Position numbers and translations under genes: made by a program. Below, in pieces: positions 43,510-53,731 of a DNA stretch of 64,000 bases. Every line of letters starts with the position of its first letter. Within the stretch, counting starts at the first letter, position 1. The notes beneath the pieces were generated by a model that saw only the letters and a list, made by a program, of their open reading frames with translations, did not search any database and was not told the DNA's origin. Source of the stretch: Chthonobacter albigriseus (GTDB taxonomy: Bacteria; Pseudomonadota; Alphaproteobacteria; Rhizobiales; Pleomorphomonadaceae); the NCBI RefSeq assembly GCF_013839445.1, contig NZ_JACDIT010000002.1, forward strand, positions 372,001 to 436,000, in the 5' to 3' direction.

Positions 43510-44025
43510 TCAATCGTCCAGGAAAGCCTCGCACTTGGGGGCTTCCGCTGCGGTGCCCCAGGGCATGATCGGCACGGTGGAGGTGGAGTTCTTCGGGCTG
43601 CCTTCGATCAGCTTGTCGGAGTAGACGATGTAGACCAGCACGTTGCGCTTCACGTCGCAGCCGCGGACGATTTGCATCTTCTTCCAGATCAGCGAGCGGC
43701 GCTGGCGGTACATGTCGGAGCCCTGCTCGAACTTCTCCTTGAAGGCGATCGGGCCCACCTGGCGGCAGGCGAGCGAGATGTCGGAGACCTCCTCGGCAAG
43801 GCCGAGCATGCCTTCCACGCCGCCCTTCTCCGGCACCGTGAAGTGGCAGGAGACGCCCTCAACCACGGGGTCGTCGATGGCGTAGACCGCGAGCTTGTGG
43901 TCGGGGGTCAGGAACTTCCAAACCGTCGACCGCTTGAAGATCAGGTCCGGCTCCTGCGCAAACGTCCCGCCGACCGAGACGGCGAGAACGGCGGCGGCGG
44001 CGATGAAGGTCTTCAGCATGCTCAT
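43510..44025 (-). CDS. creA: CreA family periplasmic protein
   Basis: 171 residues with signal peptide ending at GGTFA-QE (about residue 23). The body matches CreA: DPVVEGVSCHFTVPEKGGVEGMLGLAEEVSDISLACRQVGPI, with two cysteines in conserved places, and GCDVKRNVLVYIVYSDKLIEGSPKNSTSTVPIMPW. CreA proteins are widespread and secreted, with no firm biochemical role. An alternative ATG two codons later has the better spaced GGGGA. The 268 bases before it hold no gene I can support. Confidence 0.85.
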   Translation of the reverse strand: MSMLKTFIAAAAVLAVSVGGTFAQEPDLIFKRSTVWKFLTPDHKLAVYAIDDPVVEGVSCHFTVPEKGGVEGMLGLAEEVSDISLACRQVGPIAFKEKFEQGSDMYRQRRSLIWKKMQIVRGCDVKRNVLVYIVYSDKLIEGSPKNSTSTVPIMPWGTAAEAPKCEAFLDD

Positions 44026-44293
44026 TCCCCGTGGCTCCGGCTCCGGCCGGTCGCTCCTCACATGGGGATCGGCCGGCCGACTGCAATCGGTGTGAGACAC
44101 TACCCCGTTTCGACGGCGCGGGGATAACATCGCCCGCCCCCCGTCCTCACAGGCTACGTAGCGGCGCACGCGGTCGAAAAAGGCGACTACACCAACACGG
44201 GAAAACCGATCGGCAAGTCGACCGGACGCGGTGGAGGCCGAGAGCCCGATTGTCGCGCAACGGTTGTGGCGGCGTGTGCCCTGCCCTGTTCTC

Positions 44294-45670
44294 TCAGGAA
44301 CCGGCCGTCGTGTCCAAACGGCGCTCTGCTTCCTGCCGGCCGATCAGCGGCAGCAGCGCCGCCATTTCCGGACCGTGGTCCAGCCCCGTCAAGGCCTGCC
44401 TCAGGGGCATGAACAGAGCCTTCCCCTTGCGGCCGGTGGCATCCTTGATGGCGTCGGTCCAACGCTTGAACGTCTCGCCGTCGAACGGCTCGTCGGGAAG
44501 CAAAGCCTTGGCCTGCTTCAGGAATTCCGCGTCGTCGGGACTCCCGACGGCAGTCACAGGGCCGGTCACCACCTGCCACCAGAGCTTCGCATCGGCAAAG
44601 GTGGCGCAGTTTCCGGCAACGGCCGCCCAGAAGGCCGGGTCCGGCGAGATCCCCATCGCCTGGAGCCGCGGCGCCACCCGATCGAAGGGCAGACCGTGGA
44701 CGATCCGGGCGTTGAGGTGGTCGAGGTCGGCGGGATCGAAGCGAGCGGCCGAGCGGGAAGCCGCGGACAAGTCGAAATCGCCTGCAAGATCAGCGACTTG
44801 ACTCACCGCTTCGACGGCGTGGCTGGTGCCGATGCCGACTGCCAGGGCAGCGACGGCTTCCGGTTCCAGCCCTTTTTCGCGGAGCGAGCGGATCGACAAG
44901 GCACCAGTCCGCTTGGAGAGCCCCTCGCCGCTGGTGTCGGTCAGCAGATTATGGTGGCCGAAGGCCGGGACGTGGCCGCCAAGTGCCTGAAATATCGCGA
45001 TCTGTACGCCGGTGTTGGTGACGTGGTCCTCGCCGCGGATGACGTGGGTGATGCCGAAATCCACGTCGTCGATCACCGACGGCAGGGTATAGAGGTAGGT
45101 CCCATCCTCGCGCACCAGCACGGGGTCGGAGAGCGAGCCGAGGTCGACCGTTTCCGGCCCGCGGCAGAGGTCGTTCCAGTGCACCTCGCGGCGCGCGGGT
45201 TGCAACGGATCGGCGTCGAAGTTGGGGAGCAGGAAGCGCCAGTGCGGGCGCCGCCCTTCGGCTTCCAGTTGCGCTCGGTTGTCGGCGGTGAGCTTCAGCG
45301 CGGCGCGGTCGTAGATCGGCGGAAGACCGCGGGAACGGCGACGTTTGCGTGCGAAATCAAGTTCTTCCGCGGTTTCGTAGCAGGGGTAGAGGAGCCCCCG
45401 GGCGGCGAGATCCGCCTTCACCGCGTCGTAGCGGTCGAAGCGATCGGACTGCCGCGCGGTTGCGTCCGGTCGGATGCCGAGCCAGGCCAGGTCGGCGGCG
45501 ATCGCGTCGGCATATTCCTGCTTGGAGCGCAACCTGTCCGTGTCGTCGTAACGCAGCAGGAAGCGGCCGCCGGTCTTCAGGGCGAACAGCCAGTTGAACA
45601 GGGCAGTCCGGGCATTCCCGATGTGGATATACCCGGTCGGGGACGGCGCGAAGCGGACGGTCGTTGTCAT
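44294..45670 (-). CDS. gltX: Glutamate-tRNA ligase, GluRS2-like
   Basis: 458 residues from [13 protein letters not shown]. The class I signature is [10 protein letters not shown] (HIGN instead of HIGH) and the second motif is LSKRTG in place of [27 protein letters not shown] and GHHNLL are also GluRS-typical. It charges tRNA with glutamate in the cytoplasm. Alphaproteobacteria often carry two GluRS, one of them specialised; the divergent HIGN and shortened C-terminal domain suggest this is the second type, though a sole GluRS cannot be excluded here. It follows an MFS gene by 63 bases. Confidence 0.9.
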   Translation of the reverse strand: MTTTVRFAPSPTGYIHIGNARTALFNWLFALKTGGRFLLRYDDTDRLRSKQEYADAIAADLAWLGIRPDATARQSDRFDRYDAVKADLAARGLLYPCYETAEELDFARKRRRSRGLPPIYDRAALKLTADNRAQLEAEGRRPHWRFLLPNFDADPLQPARREVHWNDLCRGPETVDLGSLSDPVLVREDGTYLYTLPSVIDDVDFGITHVIRGEDHVTNTGVQIAIFQALGGHVPAFGHHNLLTDTSGEGLSKRTGALSIRSLREKGLEPEAVAALAVGIGTSHAVEAVSQVADLAGDFDLSAASRSAARFDPADLDHLNARIVHGLPFDRVAPRLQAMGISPDPAFWAAVAGNCATFADAKLWWQVVTGPVTAVGSPDDAEFLKQAKALLPDEPFDGETFKRWTDAIKDATGRKGKALFMPLRQALTGLDHGPEMAALLPLIGRQEAERRLDTTAGS

Positions 45671-45733
45671 GGCCGGTGTCATAGCGCGGGCGGCGGCATT
45701 TGCAAACGGGAAGACGCTGGAATCCCGCGGTTT

Positions 45734-46972
45734 TCAGCCCGTCGCTCCCGCTCGCCGGGCTCCGACCCGCCCGGCGACGACGGCCATCACGGCGGAGGCG
45801 AGGAGGGCGTAGAGCCCCAGCGCGATCAGGGTCGTCTCCACCCCGATGCCGGCGTCCGACAACAGGCCCACCAGGGCCGGGGACAAGGCCGAGGCGAAGA
45901 CGAGGCCGGAGGTCGCCAGACCTCGGACGGCGCCGAGATGCCGGGTGCCATAGAGCTCGGCCCAGAGCGCGCCCAGCAGCGTGTTGGCGCCACCGGCCGT
46001 CATGCCGGCGAGGATCAGCGCAACCGTCAGCAACCATGGCTCGTGGGCGAAACCGATCAGCAGCGCGGAGCAGGCCATCGGCAACAGGTAGACGGGCAGA
46101 ATCCGGCGGGCGCCGAAGCGGTCGATCACAACCCCGGCGGCCAGACTGGTGATCACCGTCATCGCCGCGTAGAAGGGCGTCGAGGCGGCGAAGGCCGTCA
46201 GCGACCAGCCCTTGGCCTCGGCGACCGGCACCTGGGAGTACCAGATCGCGGTCAGCACGAAGGGCGGCGCCAGGATGCCGGGCTGGAGGGCGTAGAAGAG
46301 GCCGTCGCGCAGCACCTCGGCGCGAGTCCAGTGGCGGACCCCGGCCGCGGTCGCCGGGTCGGCGTCGCCCTGCCCGTCCACCGGCGCCGGTTCCGGCGGC
46401 GGCTCGCGGTTCAGCAGCAGGAAAACCAGCGGCAGCGAGACCCCGATCAGCAGCGCGGAGGCGATCATCCAGGTGTCGCGCCAACCGACGGCGGCGATCA
46501 GAGTGACGGCCAGGATCGGCAGGATGGCCTCGCCGGAGGGGTGCCCAAGGGCGGCGATCGCGACCGCCTTTCCCCGGGCGGCGGGAAACCAGCGGACCAT
46601 GCCGGTCATCGCCACGTGCAGCATCATGCCCTGCCCGAAAAAGCGCAGGCCGAAAAGGATGAAGATCAGAAACGCCGCATGCGGGACCAGCGCCAGCAGC
46701 AGCGTGGTGACGCCGAGCGCCAGCACGACCGCTGCCGCCAGCCCTTGCAACCGCGGGCGGTCGGCGATCCGACCGGCGAAGATCAGGCAGGTCGCGCTGG
46801 CCAGCGTGGCGGCGGAGTAGAGCGACCCGAACACGCCGGCGGAAAGGCCGAGGTCGGCCTGAATCTGGCCGATGAACATCGACACGAAGAAGGTCTGGCC
46901 GAAACTGGAGGAGAAGGTGAGCAGCCACCCGGCAATCAGCCAGCGCAGCCCGCCGGCAAGGGAGTTGGGCAT
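45734..46972 (-). CDS. MFS transporter
   Basis: 412 residues from MPNSLAGGLRWLIAGWLL, with about 12 hydrophobic helices. GRIADRPRLQG after the second or third helix is the MFS loop 2-3 signature variant, and VIDRFGARRILPVYLLP is the equivalent in the second half. The central loop (EPPPEPAPVDGQGDADPATAAG, given in part) is acidic and proline-rich. Monocarboxylate or similar substrate is possible by resemblance to oxalate/formate-type members, but this is not demonstrable. The gene is upstream of gltX on the same strand. Confidence 0.85.
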   Translation of the reverse strand: MPNSLAGGLRWLIAGWLLTFSSSFGQTFFVSMFIGQIQADLGLSAGVFGSLYSAATLASATCLIFAGRIADRPRLQGLAAAVVLALGVTTLLLALVPHAAFLIFILFGLRFFGQGMMLHVAMTGMVRWFPAARGKAVAIAALGHPSGEAILPILAVTLIAAVGWRDTWMIASALLIGVSLPLVFLLLNREPPPEPAPVDGQGDADPATAAGVRHWTRAEVLRDGLFYALQPGILAPPFVLTAIWYSQVPVAEAKGWSLTAFAASTPFYAAMTVITSLAAGVVIDRFGARRILPVYLLPMACSALLIGFAHEPWLLTVALILAGMTAGGANTLLGALWAELYGTRHLGAVRGLATSGLVFASALSPALVGLLSDAGIGVETTLIALGLYALLASAVMAVVAGRVGARRAGATG

Positions 46973-47096
46973 CGATCGGGGGACTTTTCTGGCAGGAAAG
47001 GGTCGATCCACCCTCGGCGGCGGCGTTCCACTGGTCTAGCTGCTGGACCATTCTGCGGCAAGGCCCGCGCCGGCATTGCCACCGACCGCACCGGGA

Positions 47097-47654
47097 TCAG
47101 AGGTAGAGCACTTCCGTCTGCGTCCCCGGGATCTGAACCGCCTCATCTAGCGGTGCGAGGATCGGAACGGGCCCCTGCGAGGTAACCGGGATCGGCATGA
47201 GGCGGCCGCCAAGACGCTGGTAGGTGAACCGCCCGTAGACCAGGCGGCGGATCCGATCGTAGAGGATGCGCGGGGAAATCGGCTTTACGATGAAGTCGTT
47301 GGCGCCCAGCTTGGCGGCGAGGAGGACGTGGCGTTTGTCGCTGTGGGCGGAAACGAAGACGAAAAGCTGGGTCGCCACGGCATCGTCGCGGCTGGAGCGG
47401 ATCCGTTCCAGCAACTGGCCGCCGTTCTGGCCGCCGAGATTCCAATCGCAGAGCAGGATATCGGGCCGGATGCTGGAGACGAGCGTCCATCCGGTGTCCG
47501 CACAATCGGCCTCGAGCACCTGCTTGACGCCCATCCCGACGAGGATGGTGCGCACGATCCGCCGGAAATAGGCGTTGTCGTCGACGACACCGACGCGAAG
47601 CGCATCGACGGACATGAAGGTCGGAGGTCGCCTGTCTGGCTTTGGCACACTCAT
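47097..47654 (-). CDS. Orphan response regulator, receiver domain with short tail
   Basis: 185 residues. Receiver domain at about 18-140: VGVVDDNAYFRR with the acidic pair, ILLCDWNL with the phospho-acceptor Asp, SAHSD with the switch Ser and FIVKPISP with the conserved Lys. The remaining 45 residues carry no recognisable output domain and end in a Pro/Val-rich tail. It is probably a CheY-like or scaffold regulator. No histidine kinase is adjacent. The next gene upstream on its strand, a DAHP synthase, has its own terminator, and the 295 bases between contain the palindrome AAATCGCGATTT (47800-47811). Confidence 0.85.
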   Translation of the reverse strand: MSVPKPDRRPPTFMSVDALRVGVVDDNAYFRRIVRTILVGMGVKQVLEADCADTGWTLVSSIRPDILLCDWNLGGQNGGQLLERIRSSRDDAVATQLFVFVSAHSDKRHVLLAAKLGANDFIVKPISPRILYDRIRRLVYGRFTYQRLGGRLMPIPVTSQGPVPILAPLDEAVQIPGTQTEVLYL

Positions 47655-47898
47655 CGATATGCCTCGTTCGCGGTGGCTCCACGCCATCCTGTGCGGTGAT
47701 ACGCGACAGTCGAGCTGACCAATTTCAGTAGGCGGGTATTTACGTCAGGCGGAGCGCAGGGTCAACAATCTCTGCCTGTCCGCCTGTCTCGTCGCGGAAA
47801 AATCGCGATTTCCAGCCATGCGCCTACTGCACCAACAGTAAAAGTAAGGTATCCATCTGAGAAATCGATTACTTCTTATCTCGCGATTTCTCCAAAGA

Positions 47899-47926
47899 GA
47901 AAGAGAGGGCCAGGGCCCTCTCTTTC
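47899..47926 (-). terminator. Terminator after DAHP synthase
   Basis: A perfect 12-base stem, GAAAGAGAGGGC with GCCCTCTCTTTC, and a four-base loop. On the minus strand the stem is followed by TCTTTGG, a pyrimidine-rich tail. It is 24 bases past the stop codon. Confidence 0.75.
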
Positions 47927-47949
47927 AATTAATTGCATATACTTTGGAC

Positions 47950-49338
47950 TTACTCGCCGGCGACGGCAAGTCGAACCGGCGCGGCGCGTCCCTCGCGCTC
48001 CTTCTTCAGGTTTTCCGCCACGAGGAAGGCCAGTTCCAGCGCCTGGTCGGCGTTGAGACGCGGGTCGCAATGCGTGTGATACCGGTCGGAGAGGTTCTCC
48101 GCCGAGATCGCGGTCGCTCCACCGGTGCACTCCGTGACGTCGCGGCCGGTCATCTCGATGTGGATGCCGCCGGCATGGGTGCCCTCGGCGCGATGAACCG
48201 CGAAGAACGCCTCGACCTCGCGCAGGATGCGCTCGAACGGGCGGGTCTTGTAGTTGTTGAGCGTGATGGTGTTGCCGTGCATCGGATCGCAGGACCACAC
48301 CACGGAGCGCCCTTCCCGCTGCACCGCCCGGATCAGGCCCGGCAAATGCTCGAACACCTTCTCCGCGCCAAAGCGGGCGATCAGGGTCAGCCGGCCGGGC
48401 TCGTTGGCCGGGTTCAGGATGTCGATCAGGCGGATCAGTTCGTCCGGCGCCAGCGTCGGTCCGCACTTCAGGCCGATCGGGTTCTTGATGCCGCGGGCGA
48501 ACTCGACGTGAGCATGGTCCGGCTGACGGGTACGATCGCCGATCCAGATCATGTGGCCCGAGGTGGCGTACCAGTCGCCCGAGGTGGAATCCACACGGGT
48601 CAGCGCCTGCTCGTAGCCGAGCAGCAGCGCCTCGTGGCTGGTGTAGAAGTCGGTCGTGCGCATGTCCGGCACGCTGTCCGGATGAATGCCGCAGGCGCGC
48701 ATGAACGCCAGCGACTCGGTGATCCGGTCGGCGAGCTGGGCGTAGCGGCTGGACTGCGGCGAGCCCTTGACGAAGCCGAGCATCCATTGGTGCACGTTGT
48801 CGAGGTTGGCATAGCCACCCTGGGCGAAGGCGCGAAGCAGGTTCAGCGTGGCCGCCGACTGGCGGTAGGCCATCTCCTGGCGCTGCGGGTCCGGGATGCG
48901 GGCCTCCGAGGTGAACTCGGTGCCGTTGACGATGTCGCCGCGGTAGGCCGGCAGCTCGATGCCGCCGATGGTCTCGGTCGGCTTGGAGCGCGGCTTGGCG
49001 AACTGGCCGGCGATGCGGCCGACCTTCACCACCGGCTGAGCGGCGGCATAGGTGAGCACCACCGCCATCTGAAGGAAGACGCGGAAGAAGTCCCGGATGT
49101 TGTCGGCGCCATGCTCGGCAAAGCTCTCGGCGCAATCCCCGCCCTGCAGCAGGAAGGACTCGCCGGCGGCGACGCTCGCGAGCTGCTTTTTGAGCTTGCG
49201 GGCTTCACCTGCAAAAACGAGCGGCGGATAAGAGGCCAGACGCGCCTCGACGGCGGCGAGTTCCTGCAGGTCCGGGTACTCGGGAACCTGCTGGATCGGC
49301 TTAGCTCTCCAGGTATCGGGCTTCCACGCGGTTGTCAT
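47950..49338 (-). CDS. aroG: Class II 3-deoxy-7-phosphoheptulonate (DAHP) synthase
   Basis: 462 residues, the standard length for class II (plant-like) DAHP synthases, from [23 protein letters not shown]. Conserved stretches include [48 protein letters not shown] (metal and substrate ligands) and [18 protein letters not shown]. It joins phosphoenolpyruvate and erythrose 4-phosphate, the first step of the shikimate pathway, in the cytoplasm. It appears monocistronic with its own terminator. The symbol follows common usage; class II enzymes are named variably. Confidence 0.96.
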   Translation of the reverse strand: MTTAWKPDTWRAKPIQQVPEYPDLQELAAVEARLASYPPLVFAGEARKLKKQLASVAAGESFLLQGGDCAESFAEHGADNIRDFFRVFLQMAVVLTYAAAQPVVKVGRIAGQFAKPRSKPTETIGGIELPAYRGDIVNGTEFTSEARIPDPQRQEMAYRQSAATLNLLRAFAQGGYANLDNVHQWMLGFVKGSPQSSRYAQLADRITESLAFMRACGIHPDSVPDMRTTDFYTSHEALLLGYEQALTRVDSTSGDWYATSGHMIWIGDRTRQPDHAHVEFARGIKNPIGLKCGPTLAPDELIRLIDILNPANEPGRLTLIARFGAEKVFEHLPGLIRAVQREGRSVVWSCDPMHGNTITLNNYKTRPFERILREVEAFFAVHRAEGTHAGGIHIEMTGRDVTECTGGATAISAENLSDRYHTHCDPRLNADQALELAFLVAENLKKEREGRAAPVRLAVAGE

Positions 49339-49487
49339 TGTCGTGCTCTGTTTGATGTCGGGCGCACGGCGGTTTTCCGATCTCCGCGCCCGCGACCTTT
49401 CCAAGACGCGGCGTTATACACGCAAGTGGCCGCGCCCGCCACACGCGCGGCTTCTCATTTTAACCGATCAGTGAGGATCTGTCGGCG

Positions 49488-49922
49488 TCAGATCAGCGCC
49501 AGTTCGGCGAGGTGGCGTCGCATCTCGGCCGGCATGTCGTCGCCGACCGCGGTTCGCCTGATATCGCGGGGGGCGTCGCGCTCCTCCAGATAGCGCCAGC
49601 CCTGGAAGGGGCGGCGCGGCTGAGTCTCGGTGCGCATCAGCACCGGCTCCAGCACGAGGTCGCAGCGCTCGATGCCGTCTTCTCCCTTGAACGGCCGGAT
49701 GGCGACGATGCGCTGGCGCACCTGTACGAAGCCCTTGATCACCCAGAACAGGGAGCCGCCGTCGACGATCTCCGCCGCCCGCTTGGGGATCATGCGCGTG
49801 GTGTGGGTCTGTTCGGGCTCCAGACCGGCGGATTTCTGGATGGCGATACGCTCCTGAATCCAGGCGTCGAGATCCTCCACCGACTCGGCGCCGACGCAGA
49901 GCTTGATCAGATGAAGGGGCAT
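49488..49922 (-). CDS. DUF1489 family protein
   Basis: 144 residues starting at MPLHLIKLCVGAESVEDL. The sequence HTTRMIPKRAAEIVDGGSLFWVIKG and RPFQGWRYLEERDAPRD are those of DUF1489, a protein largely confined to alphaproteobacteria with no assigned role. No membrane segment or signal. The tryptophan and arginine clusters are conserved in the family and suggest binding to nucleic acid or nucleotide, but this is a guess. It is upstream of the DAHP synthase on the same strand, 149 bases away. Confidence 0.9.
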   Translation of the reverse strand: MPLHLIKLCVGAESVEDLDAWIQERIAIQKSAGLEPEQTHTTRMIPKRAAEIVDGGSLFWVIKGFVQVRQRIVAIRPFKGEDGIERCDLVLEPVLMRTETQPRRPFQGWRYLEERDAPRDIRRTAVGDDMPAEMRRHLAELALI

Positions 49923-50153
49923 CGCTGGTCTCCGTCCTCGTCCGGAGGTGTCGCCCAAACGCCCGGCCGCGTCAATTCACGGAGATCTTGTCCACAGTCC
50001 TGCGAACCTGCCAGTCGCTGTCGCCGTACATTTCAGGGCAAGATCCAGCAAAACAATCATCGCTGTAGGTATTTTGATCTACCCTTCATTTGACCGCCGT
50101 ACACGCCGGTTTAATCCTTTTATTTTGTCATATGCTCAATTCGCGAACAATTT

Positions 50154-51905
50154 GTGGGGCAAAATTTGCGCTCGCTGTTTCAACGCCGCTCGGAGCCGAA
50201 GCCGTCCGAGGTTCTCCCAGTCGTCGCTGCAGCGGCCGCGGCCGCGCCGACCACGGGCCGGGACGACGGCACGCTCCTCCTGATCGAGGAGGATATCGCC
50301 CGGACCCGTGCGGTGCTGTCTTCGGCAACCCAATCGATGACGGGCCGGGTGGATGTCGCGCTCGGACGGTCCGAGGAGATCAACCGGACCGCCGTGACGC
50401 TGGTCGAGGCCGTGGACGGTGCGACGGCCACCGTGAACGCGCTCACCCACTCCTTTCGCTCCATCACCGAGGCTGGGCGGGAAATCTCCGGCGAGCTCGA
50501 TCGCGCGACGGGGCTGGCCACGGTGGCGCAGGAGGATGCCGCCCGCGTGGGCGCCGGCATGCGCGAGCTGGGGGATGCCATTTCGGCGATCGAAGCGGTT
50601 GTCGGACTGATCGCCAAAGTCACCAAGCAGACCACACTGCTCGCGCTCAACGCGACGATAGAGGCGGAGCGCGCCGGTAGCGCTGGCCGCGGCTTCGCCG
50701 TCGTGGCGAGCGAGGTGAAGGCGCTGTCGGTGGAGACGCAGAAGGCGACAGAGGAGATCCGCGCCAACATCGCCCGGCTGCAGTCCACAGCGCGGCAGTC
50801 GATCGGCGCGGTCGGGCACGTGGTGGACTCGATCGAGCGGATCACACCGGCGTTCGGCGTCATCGCCAAGGCGGTCGAGGCGCAGGGCTCGGTGATCGGC
50901 GCGGCGGCCGGCCATGCGGAGGAAACCCGCACCTTCATCGACACCGTCTCCAGTCGAGCAAGCGAGATCGCCGCGTCCAGCGAGGCGGTGAGCCAGGAAG
51001 TCCGCCTCGTCAGCGAGTCCGCGCGCCAAGTGTCGGCGAGCAGCGACCGCTCCAGCGAACGACTGATGACCATGCTGCGACAGAGCCCGGCCGGCGACCG
51101 GCGGCGGCACGATCGGTTCCCGGCGGAGCGAACCGTGCGGCTCGCCCGCGGCAGCGCGATCGAGTCCGCTTCGACGGTCGACGTGTCGGAGGGCGGACTG
51201 CTGATCAAGACTCCCGCCAGCGGCGCACCCCACGTCGGGGAGACGCTGACGCTCGACCTCGACGGCGCCGGACGCGTGCCGGCGCGGGTCGTCGGCGTCA
51301 GTCCGCTCGGCGTCCACGTCTGCTTCCAACCCGTCGACGAGACCACGGAGGGGCGGATCGCGGCATTCGTGGCCGGGATCCGGATGGAATACCAGGCGCT
51401 GATCGAACGTGCGACCCAGGCGGCGGGTGACATCTCGGCCCTTCTGGAGATGGCGATCGCGCGCGGCGAAGTTCGGACGGACGACCTGTTCGACGTGGAC
51501 TACCAACCGATTCCCGGCAGCGACCCGGTGCAGTTCCGCACCCGCGGGCTCGGCTTCCTGGAAAGCCGGCTGGCGCCGATGCAAGAGGCGCTGCTGGCGA
51601 CCGACTCCCGTATGGCATTCTGCGCGGCGGTTGATCGGAACGGGTACCTTCCGGTCCACAACGCCGTCTTCTCCAAGCCGCAGCGGCCCGGCGAGACGGC
51701 CTGGAATACGGCCAACTGCCGAAACCGGCGGATCTTCGACGACAGGACAGGCCTGCTTGCCGCGCGCAACACGCGCCCGTTCCTGATCCAGGCCTACAGG
51801 CGCGACATGGGCAACGGCCAGATCATCCTGATGAAGGAGGTCGATGCGCCGATCACCGTCGCCGGCCGCCACTGGGGCGGCTTCCGGATGGCCTATAAGC
51901 TCTGA
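50154..51905 (+). CDS. Methyl-accepting chemotaxis-type protein with PilZ and C-terminal sensor domains
   Basis: 583 residues, GTG start, no membrane segment. Residues about 45-300 form the signalling coiled coil with tip [18 protein letters not shown] (about 158-175). Residues about 316-415 are a PilZ domain with both c-di-GMP motifs, RRHDR and DVSEGG. Residues about 465-583 are a Cache/PAS-like sensor common at MCP ends: [38 protein letters not shown] and [11 protein letters not shown]. The order is reversed compared with normal receptors, where the sensor is N-terminal. It may tie chemotaxis or CheA signalling to c-di-GMP. A promoter was not identified in the 231 bases before it. Confidence 0.88.
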   Translation: MGQNLRSLFQRRSEPKPSEVLPVVAAAAAAAPTTGRDDGTLLLIEEDIARTRAVLSSATQSMTGRVDVALGRSEEINRTAVTLVEAVDGATATVNALTHSFRSITEAGREISGELDRATGLATVAQEDAARVGAGMRELGDAISAIEAVVGLIAKVTKQTTLLALNATIEAERAGSAGRGFAVVASEVKALSVETQKATEEIRANIARLQSTARQSIGAVGHVVDSIERITPAFGVIAKAVEAQGSVIGAAAGHAEETRTFIDTVSSRASEIAASSEAVSQEVRLVSESARQVSASSDRSSERLMTMLRQSPAGDRRRHDRFPAERTVRLARGSAIESASTVDVSEGGLLIKTPASGAPHVGETLTLDLDGAGRVPARVVGVSPLGVHVCFQPVDETTEGRIAAFVAGIRMEYQALIERATQAAGDISALLEMAIARGEVRTDDLFDVDYQPIPGSDPVQFRTRGLGFLESRLAPMQEALLATDSRMAFCAAVDRNGYLPVHNAVFSKPQRPGETAWNTANCRNRRIFDDRTGLLAARNTRPFLIQAYRRDMGNGQIILMKEVDAPITVAGRHWGGFRMAYKL

Positions 51906-52520
51906 CGTCGCCGGCGCGGCCGACAGCCGCGCACGCCGACGGTTTCGCGCGGCGTCGGGTTCGACACCGGACCCGGCATTCACTGCATCCTTCGCGCCGC
52001 CGCCCGCCATCCCCTTCAAACACGTCACGAAACGGATTACGCCCCGGCCGAGTCGCCGGGACGGCGGTTTGGATTCGGATGCGGCGAGGAGGTTCGGGTG
52101 CCCGATTCCGGCATCTGGACTCCGCTGGGCGGTCCATCCGCTTGCCGTGGTGAACGATCCGGATGCCACACCGCGCGCTCGAAGCGCTTCATGGCACTCG
52201 CTTTTCCCGGACAGGCAATTCTGCGCTTAACTGCCTGTTAACAGTTGGTTTTCTGCGCATATCTGTTCTGTTGTATATATGGCACATTGCATGTGAAAGA
52301 CCCCCGTTTCGGGCTTTCGGCCGCTGATGCCCATTGCATGCAAACCTCCAAATAGGTGAAGTTCTGAATATGAGTTCGGGGCATCGAGCTCATCACGCCG
52401 GATCGCCGGCTGTCAGGGGTGGCAGCCACAGTACGCGGTTCGGCGCCGTAGGGAACCGGAATGGCCACAGCTCGAGGTCGAGACCCGGTTTCTTCTCTGG
52501 TTGACTTTGGAGGTCAGGAA
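51906..52520. other. Long intergenic region before the porin gene
   Basis: 615 bases with no gene I can support. The first 300 are GC-rich; the stretch 52220-52380 is AT-richer and contains CTGTTAACAG (52235-52244), a doubled TTCTGCGC (about 52220 and 52251) and TTGTATATATGG. A long untranslated leader for the porin mRNA, possibly a site for small-RNA control, is likely. No confident -35/-10 pair. Confidence 0.45.
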
Positions 52521-53615
52521 ATGAACATCAAGAGCATCCTGCTCGGCACCGCCGCCGGCCTTATGGCCGTCACTGGCGCCCAGGCTGCGGACCTGCCGGG
52601 CGAGGTCGTTCCGGCGGCCGTCGACTACGTCAAGGTTTGCGATACCTTCGGCGCGGGCTTCTTCTACATCCCCGGCACCGAGACCTGCCTGGACATCTCT
52701 GGCCGCGTCCGCTTCCGCGTGACGGCCAGCACCGACGAAGACACCTTTGGTGATCCGGATGGCACGGGCGCCGACCAGGTCCAGTTCCGCGCCGATGCCC
52801 GCGTCGACTTCGACGCCCGCACCGCCACGGAATACGGCCAGCTGCGTTCGTTCTTCCGCATCAACGCCGACTCGTCGGACAACTCCACGACCGTCGACAG
52901 CGCCTTCATCCAGCTCGGCTGGCTGACGGCCGGTTACGCCGGTACGCCGGTTGACGTCGCCGTCCTGCACGGCATCAACGACAACACCTTCTTCGACTTC
53001 CAGACCGTTCAGCTGACGGTCCTCGCCGACGACCTCGGCGGTGGCTTCTACGCTGGCGCGTCGATCTTCGATCCCAACGGCGGCGCCATGCGCGCTTCCT
53101 TCGGCGATGGTGACCTCGACCTCGACGGCGACGGCATCTTCGGCGAGCCGGGCGAAGAAGGTGGTGACGATATGCCGGGTATCGCTGCTCGCATCGGTAT
53201 CGGCGATCAGCCCTGGGGTGGTATCGACCTGAGCGCCGTCTTCATCCAGGACGTCGAGTGGTTCGCCAAGCTCACCGGTAACCTGAAGCTCGTCGACAAC
53301 TTCGAGCTCCGCGCTGCCGCGGCCTACGTGAACTGGGACGATGAAGTCGTCGGCGTCGGCACGGAAGACGATGGCTACTTCGTGTCGCTGTCGGCCTACT
53401 ACACCGCTTCGGAAGCGGTTGGCGTCTACGCCGGCGTCGTCTACGACGACAACGCCTACGCGCAGGGTGTCGAAGAGCGTCTCTTCGTCAACGCTGGTGT
53501 CGACTACACCGTCACGCCGGGCCTCGTTCTCACCGGCGAAGTCAACTACTCCGACTCCGACGCTGCTGACGACGACAACTTCACTGGCATCGTCCAGCTG
53601 ACCCGCAACTGGTAA
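52521..53615 (+). CDS. Major outer-membrane porin, Hyphomicrobiales Porin_2 family
   Basis: 364 residues after GGAGGTCAGGAA. A signal peptide ends at TGAQA-AD (about residue 22). The mature start ADLPGEVVPAAVDYVKVCDTFGAGFFYIPG is the hallmark of the rhizobial/Brucella Omp2-like porins, and the C-terminus ends QLTRNW, an aromatic outer-membrane assembly signal. It forms a 16-strand trimeric channel for small solutes. Two acidic repeats (about 190-220) suggest a long calcium-like loop. The codon choice is strongly biased, as in highly expressed genes. A strong terminator follows. Confidence 0.93.
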   Translation: MNIKSILLGTAAGLMAVTGAQAADLPGEVVPAAVDYVKVCDTFGAGFFYIPGTETCLDISGRVRFRVTASTDEDTFGDPDGTGADQVQFRADARVDFDARTATEYGQLRSFFRINADSSDNSTTVDSAFIQLGWLTAGYAGTPVDVAVLHGINDNTFFDFQTVQLTVLADDLGGGFYAGASIFDPNGGAMRASFGDGDLDLDGDGIFGEPGEEGGDDMPGIAARIGIGDQPWGGIDLSAVFIQDVEWFAKLTGNLKLVDNFELRAAAAYVNWDDEVVGVGTEDDGYFVSLSAYYTASEAVGVYAGVVYDDNAYAQGVEERLFVNAGVDYTVTPGLVLTGEVNYSDSDAADDDNFTGIVQLTRNW

Positions 53616-53637
53616 TCCAGTAACGGTTCGACTAGAG

Positions 53638-53665
53638 CGGCCCGGCCAAAAGCCGGGCCGTTTTT
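53638..53665 (+). terminator. Rho-independent terminator of the porin gene
   Basis: A nine-base GC stem, CGGCCCGGC with GCCGGGCCG, loop CAAAA and five T residues, 22 bases after the porin stop. Confidence 0.92.
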
Positions 53666-53682
53666 CGTTACGGCCATGGAAA

Positions 53683-53710
53683 AGCCGGCGCTGGTTTCCC
53701 GGCGCCGGCT
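53683..53710 (-). terminator. Hairpin after the small secreted protein gene
   Basis: A perfect nine-base stem (AGCCGGCGC with GCGCCGGCT) and ten-base loop. On the minus strand it is followed by a short T run, so it may end transcription of the gene at 53732-54064. Confidence 0.55.
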
Positions 53711-53731
53711 CGATCCAATCAGGAAACCTGA

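Noticed and set aside
47800-47811. AAATCGCGATTT palindrome as a response-regulator operator
   Set aside because: It is perfect but short, appears once and has no partner site or promoter context, so it is noted only in the gene entry.
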